Shown here one piece after another: positions 1 through 9,775 of a stretch of 64,000 nt of DNA. Source of the DNA: Cryptomeria japonica (Eukaryota; Streptophyta; Pinopsida; Cupressales; Cupressaceae). Both the position numbers and the translations under genes were made by a program. Within the stretch, counting starts at the first letter, position 1. Each line of letters opens with the position of its first letter. The notes beneath the pieces were generated by a model. That model had not been told where the DNA came from. It ran no database searches and saw nothing but the letters and a program-made list of their open reading frames with translations. Location of the stretch: positions 523,326,137 to 523,390,136 of the forward strand of contig NC_081414.1 of the NCBI RefSeq assembly GCF_030272615.1, written 5' to 3'.

Positions 1-677
1 AGAGAAAATGATAGGATCGAACAGACTGACAATCGGAGACCGGATGCACGAAGGACAAGCAATTGAAGGTACAAAAGACTGCGACCAGCATAAGATGGAG
101 AGGGTGCACGTCCATCTATGCACTGACAAAGATCTATAAATGAGACAAAGAGAGTGAAAAGTGCTCATTTGCACTAGCTAAAGAGGAGGATTTGTTGCTC
201 TGGAAAAGGACACTTGCAGAGAGATGGCGAACATTCCAATGGCAGATCACCTCAGGGAATGTGTACACACCTATAGATGACTAGATGATGCAGCAGCAAC
301 GGTATGTATCTCAAAAACCCATATTGTCAATTTTATGAATTTGACTTGCTTGCAGGACATTGCGGGGCCCACAGGGAATGCAGAAACTAACTTCTGCGCT
401 TGTGTGAGTGCATCCTATGCTTGTGTAGGGTCTTCTATGCTTGTGTAGGTTACACAGGCGTAGTTTGTTGCTACACAGGCGTAGGACTTAGCACACAGGC
501 GTAGTTGTGCTCTAGCAACCCTAATTTGGTCAAAAATGGCATGCGAATGATCCCAAAAAGGGGGATAAGAATAGGATAGGTCAAAATAGATTAGAAACAC
601 CCTGATTTGGACATGAAACAAGGAAATGCAGCCCGTAGGAGCAAACCCCAAAACTGACAAAATGTGCCCCAATTTTG
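1..677. other. Non-coding flank upstream of the PMD pseudogene
   Basis: I see no coding region here. The stretch lies inside the X- element as reconstructed, on the 3' side of its main ORF, and directly precedes the PMD reading frame on the plus strand. Apart from the short repeat array at 394-504 I recognise nothing. A possible tiny intron around 306-355 is shorter than plant introns normally are and is not called. A promoter for the PMD gene could have been here, but no convincing TATA box and start pair is visible. Confidence 0.5.
394..504. repeat. Inverted array of a 14-bp word (three forward, three reverse)
   Basis: Three copies of a word like CTATGCTTGTGTAG start at 394, 415 and 435. 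Three copies of its reverse complement form, CTACACAGGCGTAG, follow at 450, 471 and 491. Copies are spaced about 20 bp apart. The forward copies at 415 and 435 differ from the reverse copies mainly at the CpG and the neighbouring G, as expected from C-to-T decay. The two halves could fold on each other. Function is unknown. Confidence 0.75.
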
Positions 678-2546
678 ATGCAGAGTCGATAGTATCCGTT
701 GATCACGCGGGAGAACCGACCTGACTACTTCATGTTACAACATAGACTCAGGAGCATGGACAGAGGTACATTAGCAAGACTTGGAATATACTATATCACA
801 TTCATGCCCAAGATTAGGGCAAACACAGGACTACTCACCGCATTGGTAGAGCGATGGCACTCGGAGACTTCCTCATTCCATCTGTCGACTGGAGAGGCAA
901 CTATGACACTAGAGGATGTATGTCATATCCTCTACATTCCAATTCATGGGGAGATGATAGAGTATGACCTAGTGATAGGGAGAGATGCGTTGTGTAGATT
1001 ATTTGAGTGCGACGTAGATGATCTGGATATCATAGAGAGGGAGATTGGCTAGGAGACCATGGCATCAAAGTATGATCGGCGATATGTGGTGATAGCTGTG
1101 GTGATAGCATGCCTATTAGCAGGAGACAGATGAGGACATGGATTCCCTATTGGATGGGGAAGAGTGCTGGAGTGGATGGCGACAGAGGGGATGGTGTATG
1201 CATGGGGACCATGTGTGCTGGCTATGCTATATTTTCAGCTGCATCAGATAGCATATCAGGGAGTTCAGACTTTGAGTTGTGGAGTCACACTGCTATAGGT
1301 ATGGGCATTTGAGCACATAGCCATATGTCGACCAATTGTAGGGAGACGGGTATTACCCCACCGACCATATGTGTACTGCTATGGGGGAGCACTAAGACAG
1401 GGTCCTTTTGGATACATATTGTATTGGCGAAATGAGCTAGACAGATTGAGAGAGTTCACATGGAGGCCATATCTTGATTGCCCTAGATGGTCAGATGATA
1501 GTGATGAGCTACCTTATTACAGATAGGAGAGGTACTTGATTGGGTGACTAGTGAATCACCAGAGAGTGATTGAGATGTACCTACCAAAGAGTGTCAGATG
1601 ACAGTTTGGAGAGAGGCAGGATGTACCTAGTGGGACTGCACACTTTGCCTGATCTCACAGAGAGACGAGTCAGTGGGGGAGGATGATTCAGCCACACATA
1701 GCATATGCGGACTTCACACAGCTATAGCGGAGACAGTGGGACTGGAGATCAGATGTGGTGGACACCAGGACAACAAAGGAGTATGAGAGATGGTTTGCAC
1801 GATGACGACCAGTGCCATTGACAGATCCTGACATTCCAGTACCTAGGAGACAGGAGGACTTCCCACTCGCTAGAGAGGAGGAGGGAGATGATGAGGATGA
1901 GGAGGATGAGGGCGGGGATGAGGATGAGGGGGACAATGAGGATAGAGATGATGAGGGGGATGACGATTATGAGCCAGATTCAGCCGATCAGGAGTCATTG
2001 CAAGATATACCCATAGAGCCGGAGACAGCTAGGATAGAGGAGATGGAGATGTGCAAGGCTACCATAGTGAGTCAACATCATCACATTGCAACATTAGAGA
2101 GATAGAATGCTATCCTGAGGACAGAGCAGGATCAGTTCAGAGCAAAGATAGCCAGACTTACAGCGGCTCGAGATACAGCAATAGCGCAGGCACAGGGGGA
2201 AGAACAGAGAGTCACAGAGTATATTGGGTCGATTAGGGATGCCAGTGCATGTGAGATGGCACAGATGTTGGTAGAGACCAGAGAGGAGATACGCCATTGG
2301 AGGACACTATATGAGAGTGCAGTTCCACTAGAGTAGAGAGCAGCGTCATATCAGGCACGATCGAGGACAGAGAGTAGGCCACACTCTCGGAGGTCAGTGA
2401 GTAGCATGGGGGTGAGTGGACCTATGAGACCACTAGAACCAGGACCTGGGATAGGAGGGACATCATCACTAAGACATGGCAGGGATGAGGAGGATAGAGG
2501 GAGCACCCAGTGACAGAGGCACGTGCTCCTAATGACAGACAGTTGA
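678..2546 (+). pseudogene. TE-type plant mobile domain (PMD) protein, pseudogene
   Basis: The frame starts at an ATG at 678 and runs to a TGA at 2544 with no frameshift, about 620 codons. It is broken by in-frame stops at 690, 1050, 1131, 1296, 1524, 1545, 1599, 1650, 1725, 1803, 2103, 2334 and 2511. The N-terminal two-thirds reads as a plant mobile domain, the family of Arabidopsis MAIN/MAIL1 and of many transposon-borne relatives. Recognisable pieces are TGLLTALVERWHSETSSFHL, TMTLEDVCHILYIPIHG, GRVLEWMATEG, WGPCVLAMLYFQLH and VWAFEHIA, then RPYVYCYGG and YWRNELDRLREFTWRPY. The C-terminal third has a very acidic Asp/Glu tract (about 1875-1965) followed by a predicted coiled coil (about 2020-2330). 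TE-linked PMD proteins have no settled biochemical role. It lies antisense to the X- ORF, so it may be an antisense cargo ORF of that element (inference). Every internal stop is TAG or TGA, none TAA. Confidence 0.8.
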
Positions 2547-3574
2547 CTTTATGTAGTGTGATATTTTGTAGTCAGCCTACGGGCCATACTTAGGACAGAT
2601 AGTCCAATTTTGTACTCCGATCTTATTGTGACATATGATATGATATGCATCAATATAATGGGATGCAATGTGTTATGACTGATAGTTATTTTCCATGTAT
2701 GGATGACTTATGCACTGTTTATTGTGGAACATGTATGGATGTATTTTTATGTGTTTTTAATGCATTGATAATATGAAATGGATAAAATACTTGATATGAT
2801 GTTTGATGTAATGCAAATGTACTAACCAAATGGATGCAGGATGCAAATGTACTAGACCGGATTGATTGTCCAAACAGATAGAAGAAATGTTAGTAAGAAG
2901 AAATGAGATAGAGGATAGTTAGAGGCGAAGAAAAACTTGCTTTCACTAATGCACTTTGTAGGTGAGAACCTTTATTTTAATATAGCAAAATGGATGCGTA
3001 GCATCATGGCATTGAAGGCCAAAGCTGAAATGCAACCCTTTTTGCAAAAGACAGACATATCGCAGACAAACAACAATCACAACAAAAAAAGAAAGGGACG
3101 ATGAACCATCCCGGTCACTCTAAATCACTCAGTGACATCATTGAGCAACATAGGAACATGATCGAAGATAAATCAATAAATGATAAGACTCTCTAATTCC
3201 AACAAGTCAAACAAACATCTTGATCTTCATTGTCAAAAGTTGACAGTGTTGATAGGATGATCATTCTGTCTGGTTTTAGGGAATGTGGTACCCCATCTAA
3301 GATAGGACACAGTTTGGTTTTGAGTATACCACACCCTGTATAAGACCCATGATAGTGTGCCAAGGATGAATGATATTGATGTTGATCAATTGATAGGACA
3401 ATTGTGATCAGTTTGAATGTTTGGTTTGAGTGAAAAAGTTCATCTGTTAATGTATGATTGCATTAAAGCGCAATGTGTGATTGCATGTCATTGGAGGGAT
3501 GCTCAGTGATCTGTCTTATGCACAAAGAGGATATTTATTGCAAAATGCTTTTTGAGTTTTTACAATTTTTTTGT
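2547..3574. other. Non-coding spacer between PMD pseudogene and X- 3' repeats
   Basis: No coding potential is visible on either strand. It is AT-rich, with many ATG-rich words (ATGATATG, ATGCAAATG). A matching 3' LTR for X-, which would end on this strand in AGACGTCTACA, is not present here. If it exists it must lie left of the window. Confidence 0.4.
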
Positions 3575-3780
3575 GTTCATTTTTTCAGGACTTTATTTGA
3601 CTTTTTAGGGATTTTTTCAAGACATTATTTGATTTTTTAAAATTTTTTTTATTAGATTATTTCAGGACATTTTTCAATTTTTTTGGGATTATTTCAGGAA
3701 ATTTTTCAATTTTTTTGGATAATTTCAGGACATATTTCAATTTTTTTGGATTATTTCAGGACATTTTTCAATTTTTATGA
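3575..3780. repeat. Tandem repeat of about 31 bp, T-rich
   Basis: About five to six degenerate copies of a unit built on TTATTTCAGGACATTTTTCA followed by a T run. The last three or four copies (about 3655-3775) are the most regular. The X+ element has a related A-rich tract at about 51660-51770 in the opposite orientation (AAAAATCCTGAAAA-type words), so this is a conserved part of the X 3' non-coding region. Confidence 0.75.
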
Positions 3781-4434
3781 TTTTTGCCCCCAGTGTCTAG
3801 GAAGGCAAGGAATATGACAGGTGAATAAATAGGCTTTCTGAAATGTTGGTGGATAGAGGGAAGACAAAGGCCTTTTATCATGGAGACAATACAGGTGCAA
3901 TTTTCAAGGGCTATTGTGTGATGGGACAAGAGACTGGATATGACAATGTAAAGCAGGAACATGGCATAAGGGACATGTCAAGAGGTTTTTGAAACCATGT
4001 TTAAATTTTGCATCCTTATGTCAGATCAAGATCAAGGAATGAAAAAGAGTGTATGGATAGTGGTAAGATATGGATAGAATAAGCAAGACCAAGAATGGAT
4101 AAGGGACATGGATTGAAGGTTGGGATTGGCTAAGGGATAGTGGCAGAAAGTTGCAATAAGACAGGGATTATGGATGAAAAGTTATAATAAGCAAATGGAT
4201 AAAGACCAAAAGCTATGATGGACTAAAAGTTGCAAACAAGATGCATGATGCTCATGAAGATCCTCAGCCTTGTCAAGATCAAAGGTGGAAAAAAGAAATG
4301 GACATGAGGGACAATAGGATAATGAAGGGTAATGATAGGGGTTCGATAGGATAATGGAACAATGAAGGACAAAAGGATATGATAGGATAAAACCTGCCCC
4401 CAAGTGTGGTGTGCAAGAAGTTCATAAATTACAC

Positions 4435-4505
4435 ATGATGCCTGTTTGCCAGGTTTTCATCACAGTACTTGCCCAAGGTGCCTGTTTGCCAGGTTTTCAC
4501 CAGTG
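4435..4505 (-). repeat. Paired CCTGGCAAACAGG hairpin motifs, X- 3' non-coding region
   Basis: On the minus strand two copies of GAAAACCTGGCAAACAGGCA lie about 43 bp apart, with plus-strand matches near 4442-4460 and 4484-4501. Each copy contains CCTG-n5-CAGG, a short hairpin. Related copies occur in X+ at about 51174-51200, 51789-51813 and 51848-51872. The motif lies downstream of the ORF in both elements. Confidence 0.7.
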
Positions 4506-4753
4506 GACGAATTATTTTTTCTTTACTTTTTTTCTTTTGTCTTTTTTTTTTTTCACTTTTGTTTTTTACTTTTTTTTTTGTATTTTGACATTTTAGTCGA
4601 AAATGGACACATGATAGGGGATGAAAGAAGGACTCAAACATATTTTTGTTTGGATAGTAGCCTTGAAAAAAATGGACCATGACCTTTAAAAGCATGCTCA
4701 AAGACGTTGGTAGGATAAGGACATGGAAAATGAGATGAAATTAAGTCTAGGAT

Positions 4754-7479
4754 TTATGCAAAGGATGGGATCAAAGGGATCGAAGGATGGAAAATATGCA
4801 TTGCATAATGGATAGGGTATTCGAAGAATTGGGCTTTAGCAGATGGAAATGTTGGCAAGATTGACATTGGCACACACCTTGAGGGGTGATGGATTGATGG
4901 AGGAAAAGTGTATTTTGGATATTGAGATTTTGAGGAAGGAAAGGCTATGGATTTTGGGACATAAGGGCCCAAAATGGATGAAGAAGGTGGTGGAGAAATA
5001 GACTTGGAAGGTTTGGATGGAGGAATAGCAATTTTAGATGCCAATTTTGATGTTTCTTTAGGCTTTTGTGCTTCAAGGAGCTGCTTAGGGATCCACATGG
5101 TTTTTGATTTTTCATGCTTTTGTGGTTCCTTGGAGTGCATTGCTTGCATAAGGGATTTAGGAACCCATATATATTTTGACTTTTCTTTATTTTGCTTAGT
5201 GGGCCTTTGTGGCCTTTTGGATATTTCTTTTTCTTTATAGATCATATTGTTCTTTGTTTTGACATGATGATTATATTGGACATGTTGATCCTTGAATACA
5301 TGTGGATTGCTAGACTTATGACTTTTATACTTGGCATCCAAATTGCTTGGAGGGGGAAAGGAATGCATGGATGGAAATGAATGAAATGGACTTCTTTTGA
5401 TTGATGAAATTTACTCAAGGATGTGTGCCTTTGCTGACCTTGCATAGAGGACGAAGGGATATAAGGACCTAAGATGGATGGAAAGTATGATGGGGAAGGG
5501 ATATGTTTGGATTTTGAAGGAGGGATACCAACATCTTGAGAGTGAGTTGTGTAGACATGACCCTTAAGATCTTCTTTGATATGGAGGAATTCTTTCTCAT
5601 GAATGTCTACCCCTTTGCCTTTATGAATATCTTGACTTGTAGGATACTCTTTTCTTTGGGAAGAAGACGCGAGTCCATTATGAGGTGGATATGATATGAG
5701 AGAAATAATGAGATCTTGAAGTGGATCGGATTGCACCAAAGTGGAAGAACCCATTGTGCATGTCGAGGGTTCATGAACATCTTGCACTGACACATTAGAA
5801 TCATGAGTGGGATTAGGATCATGAGGGGGACTAGGATTGTGTAGTGGACATGGTTCAATGACAGGCTCTTCAAGAGATGAAATGGGAGAAATAATGGGAT
5901 CATCAAAAGAAATGCGATCTTGGAGTGTATATGGAGCATTAAGACAAGGAGATGGAGGAACAAAAGGATCTTGTGGAGGATTTAAAGGAATAATTTGATC
6001 TTGACAAGGAGGAAGATCATTGGAATCCTCTTTAAAGTTACTTTGCTCTTGACTTTCAAAGGGATCATCGAAAAGGATGGAAGGGAAATCTGGAATGTCA
6101 ATGGGATTTGAAAGGACATTTCTTTCATGAAATGGAAGGTGATCGTTTGGGATTGGATGGACTGGGATATCTTGATCTTGCTCAGGGAATGGAGTGTCAA
6201 TAGGACTTTAGATAGGATGGACAAGAATAGGGGAATCATCGTGAGTGTCTGGGAACATGGGGTCCTGGTCAACAATTGGATGGGATGATAAGGTTTCAAG
6301 ATCTTGATCTTGATCTGTTTTAAGACACATTTCTTCATGCTCTAAATCATCCTCTTGACATGAGGTTGGAATTTGGATATGCATGGAGGATTCTGACAAG
6401 GAATCAATGTTTTGGCATGAAGGAAATGCACTTTGAACATTTGTGATGGATTCTGGCAAGGAATCTATGCTTGAACATGAGGAAGAGGGACTTTGAATGG
6501 GGTCCTCTAAAACAGGTAATGGCAATAAAGTGCATGGTTGCATTGGGTCTTGTATTTTTGAAACATTAACAGGATGTGCATCATGAATTGGATTATCTTG
6601 GCAATCACCTATGGATAGCCCTTGGATAATTTCATCCTTGGGTGTATTGTTTGATGAGGAAAATATGGAAGGTTCTTGTGAAACTTCTAAGGGTGTAGGG
6701 ATAGATGCCACTGGAGAGTCAATTTGTTTGTGGGGGGATGAGGCATTTCTAGACATAATTGTATTATCTTGATCTTCTTCAAAGAACTCACTTGGTAATT
6801 TCCTGAAGAGCATTGGAATAAAGCCACCTTTCTTTCGAGGTTTTGACATGGTTGTATCTGGAATTTGAACTTGTTTGGCAAGAATTTGGTCTTGGTTTGA
6901 TGTCATGTTTTGATATTGGACTTGGTTCAATTGTTCTGACATGTTTGAAACTTGGGTTGGTGTGTGCTGCAACCTTTGTTTTTGAATGTTTGGTTGTGGT
7001 TGTTGAAATTGATATTCCACCATTGGTTGAACCATTTGTGGACATTGTATAGTTGGTTGGACATATTGTTGAAATTGGACCATTGGTTGTATTGGTTGTA
7101 TATGTTGAACAATTGGTTGAACCATTGGTTGTATTGGTTGAAAATCTGATTGATAGTAAATACCTTCTTGTTCTTGTTTTTGAGGCACATAATGTTGAAA
7201 TTGATGTTGTCTCCTTTCTTGAAATTGTTTCATCATCTCTATTTGTGAGAGGAGAGCTAGTATGTCTGATCGTTCAAGAAGAGATCTTACATCAATTGGC
7301 TCAATCTTTGGATTTTGACCTAGAAATTTTTGAAACATTTTGGACATTTGTGATCTATTCTTCTCAATGTTTTTCACTCTTTGTTCCAATATCTCCTCTT
7401 CTTGAGCTAGTTTCTCCTCTAGTTTTTGTATTTGGACATTTACATCATCATGATAAGTTTGATCCAAGTTCTGAGACAT
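4754..7479 (-). pseudogene. X- element long proline-rich ORF (unknown protein, Gag-associated family)
   Basis: The first in-frame ATG is at 7479; an in-frame TAA lies just upstream at 7518. One frame runs from 7479 to 5242 with a single stop (TAA at 6208). A one-base shift near 5350-5368 then leads into the frame ending at 4754, about 900 codons in all. The N-terminus is a Glu/Lys/Gln-rich coiled coil (about residues 10-60). A Gln-rich segment with repeated PMVQPI/IQPI words follows, then a long Pro/Ser/Asp-rich region. The C-terminus holds two copies of SILGPY(I/V)P (near 5455 and 4965) and two W-P-K motifs, KYIWVPKSLMQA (near 5170) and KTMWIPKQLLEA (near 5095). No protease, RT, RNase H or integrase is visible. 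The X+ element has the same C-terminal half in plus orientation (50194-50620). I do not recognise the protein beyond this. It is probably the single product of a non-autonomous gypsy-like element. Confidence 0.65.
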
Positions 7480-9750
7480 GTAGAGATTGGATTGACATGA
7501 TTGATTTCTCAATTGTTATGACATGGCTTCGTAAGAAGGTTGAGACCTCATTTCAACAAACATGTCACTATGAAAATGCAATATTTTTGGAATTTTTTTT
7601 TTTTCAAGGATGATGTATGATATGCAACTAAATGCAAACTAAATAGATGGAAATGCAACCTATGTTTTTGTTCTTTTTTCAAGATTTTGACAAACTTATG
7701 AATGCAATTCTAAAAATGAGACCCTTAGGAAATTGAAATGATGTCTAGACCTCAAAGGACAAAAGGACCAAGTGACAAAAGGACAAAATGACAATGTCTC
7801 CCCTATATGCTTGGATACTAAGCTAGGTTTGACCAAATGACAATAATGACATAAAGAGAAAAGGTTTGATAAGGTCTAGACTTCCTAACAATGACTTAGG
7901 GTTTATCAAAGATTTGGATTACTCAAGTATGACAAAACCTAGTTTTGACACTATATGCAAAGGGACAATTACTATGCAAATGACCCTAATATGATATGAT
8001 AATGACCTAAGCTTGATGAAGAGACCTAGGGTATGCAAATGCAAATGTATGACAATGGTATTACTCTAATGCAAGAGGACACATGCAAAATGGATGACCC
8101 TTATTGATATGCAAAGGAGTATGACTTAGGTGAAAACCTAACCTTGGTACTTGACAATGACTTTGCAAAATGCAAACCTAAATCTAAGTGACATGAATGT
8201 TGAGACAAGATTTTGAAAAATGTTTGACAACCATGTTTGAAGGTGTTTGAACTTTGAAATATTCTTGTGTTTAACCTTGTTTTGAATCAATTTTGTCTTG
8301 TTTTTGAAATGAGACACAACTCAACTTTTGACAAGCAAAGAAGACAAGATATTTTAACTTAGACTCAAGACAATCATGCTCATTCACACATTTCTTATGG
8401 ATGGGAAGGGCGGTAGGTACTTGAGAGGTAGACTCATTATGGGATTCAAGGAGAATACATAGATACTTGAACCATGGGCTCCCCTCCATAGCACTCACTT
8501 CTCAGGGCAGCCAAGCATTAGTCCCCATGGAAATCTCCCCATGGCGAACTTAGTATCTCTTCCAAGTATCCAAACTCCTCCTTCTCAAGCAACTAGAAGG
8601 ATTTTTGGCCTCTAAATACAAGGTGTTTAATAAGGATTTCTATTAAGCATTACTCCTTGGTGTCACACAAGCGTGATTGAGACACAGGCCCCCAAGATAC
8701 CAAACAAATGTAGTCACACAAGCACAATTTAGATTGCGAGGCCCTACTTAGATGTTGATATGAGAAAGAGTCCAAGGGTCATCACTTCCCAAGTAACTAC
8801 AATTCCCATGTAACCCTTCCTTCAAAGCTTTCACCCATCAGGTATTTATTTATAGTGAGTTAGAATGCCAAGGTATTCTAGTTGTACTCACTTTGGGTCG
8901 TTCCCTTCTCACGATTGTCACTTGCTTGCAAAAGAAAGCAAATGGTCGGGAAGGCAGACCTTCTAAAGGTAACCAACAATCCAAAACATGAGAATGGTAT
9001 CAAAGATCTGGATTTCTGATCACCCTAAGAAGGATGAGAGCATACTCTCCTACTCCAATGTCAAACTCGACAAGCAAAGTGAACACATATTCATTCCATC
9101 CTACTTAGCAAACATACTAGGTGCCTACTTAAAAATCACAAACACAAAGTTTGGTTGGAATATAAGGCAACCTACAAAATCACTAAGTTAGAAGTTTTAT
9201 TTGTTTGGTCTTTGACTAGCGAACCTCCAAACAATTCATTAGTAGTTTGTGAAATAATTCTTTGTCAAGCGTTTCGCCACAAAGCTACCAACAATGTTAA
9301 AGAATCAAGAAAAATGAATCACCATCAAAATTAATCCATAAAAGTTGTGATTCTTTGTCCTCTTAGATTAATCTATGTGAAATTTATCAAATTTACCACC
9401 CTAGATTAATCTAGATAAAATTTGCATGAATGCATGATTAATTTGCCAAGCTAAATTAATCTAGATGAAGGTTGCATGATTTTGTTTTTGAAAATTTTGA
9501 CCATTTACAGCAGCATAATTAAAAATGTCATAACTTCCTCAATATTTATCCAAATCACAAACCGTAAGATGATCTGGAAAGGTAAAAATGCGATCTAATA
9601 TACCTAGAAATCATTTATTTTAATTCTGCACGAAATTTTTTACGTGATCAATTGATTATGACTATTTTTTTTTAGAAGACAAATCTGCAATTTCTCCACA
9701 AAAAAATCTGCAACTTCACAAAACATTCAAAAAAATATTAGATCCAAGCA
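7480..9750 (-). other. X- leader region between PBS and ORF
   Basis: No convincing coding region. The part at about 8590-9060 matches the X+ leader at about 40430-40800 when reversed. Shared words include the GAGAGTATGCTC run, ATCAGAAATC(T/C)AGA and AACTCACTATAA, plus the TCACGCAAGCGTGA-type dyads. Other visible structure: three spaced copies of a TAGATTAATCTA word near 9364, 9403 and 9453, of which CTAGATTAATCTAG is a perfect palindrome. This leader is about 2.3 kb, long for an LTR element and similar in length to the X+ leader. Confidence 0.6.
8663..8745. promoter_or_regulatory. Two TCACGCAAGCGTGA-like dyads in X- leader
   Basis: TCACACAAGCGTGATTGAGA starts at 8663 and TCACACAAGCACAATTTAGA at 8714, 51 bp apart. 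Each is followed by a GGCCC word. Compared with X+ (40708-40783) and the Z LTR (about 34541), the consensus is a 6-bp dyad around AA, TCACGC-AA-GCGTGA. Sequence differences are mainly C-to-T or G-to-A. The role is unknown; a protein-binding site or an RNA stem is possible. Confidence 0.55.
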
Positions 9751-9773
9751 TGTTCACGTCGGGTTCACCAATT
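9751..9773 (-). other. X- candidate primer-binding site
   Basis: On the minus strand the sequence immediately inside the LTR end (...ATCTACA) is TTGGTGAACCCGACGTGAAC. Position and TGG-type start suit a tRNA primer-binding site. I cannot assign the tRNA with confidence. It differs from the X+ site (TGACGCCCACCCTGGGG at about 39214), so the two X elements may use different primers. Confidence 0.5.
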
Positions 9774-9775
9774 AA

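Noticed and set aside
300-360. Possible mini-intron (GTATGT...TTGCAG)
   Set aside because: About 55 bp is below the usual plant intron size and no coding exon lies on either side.
415-672. 85-residue open frame on the minus strand
   Set aside because: It overlaps the inverted word array and has no domain or homologous copy.
6843-7613. Overlapping plus-strand open frames
   Set aside because: They are mirror frames of the X- ORF, which has the better coding signal and a homologue in X+.
9749-9773. tRNA gene near the X- LTR
   Set aside because: Only a 20-base PBS-like match is present; no cloverleaf can be drawn around it.
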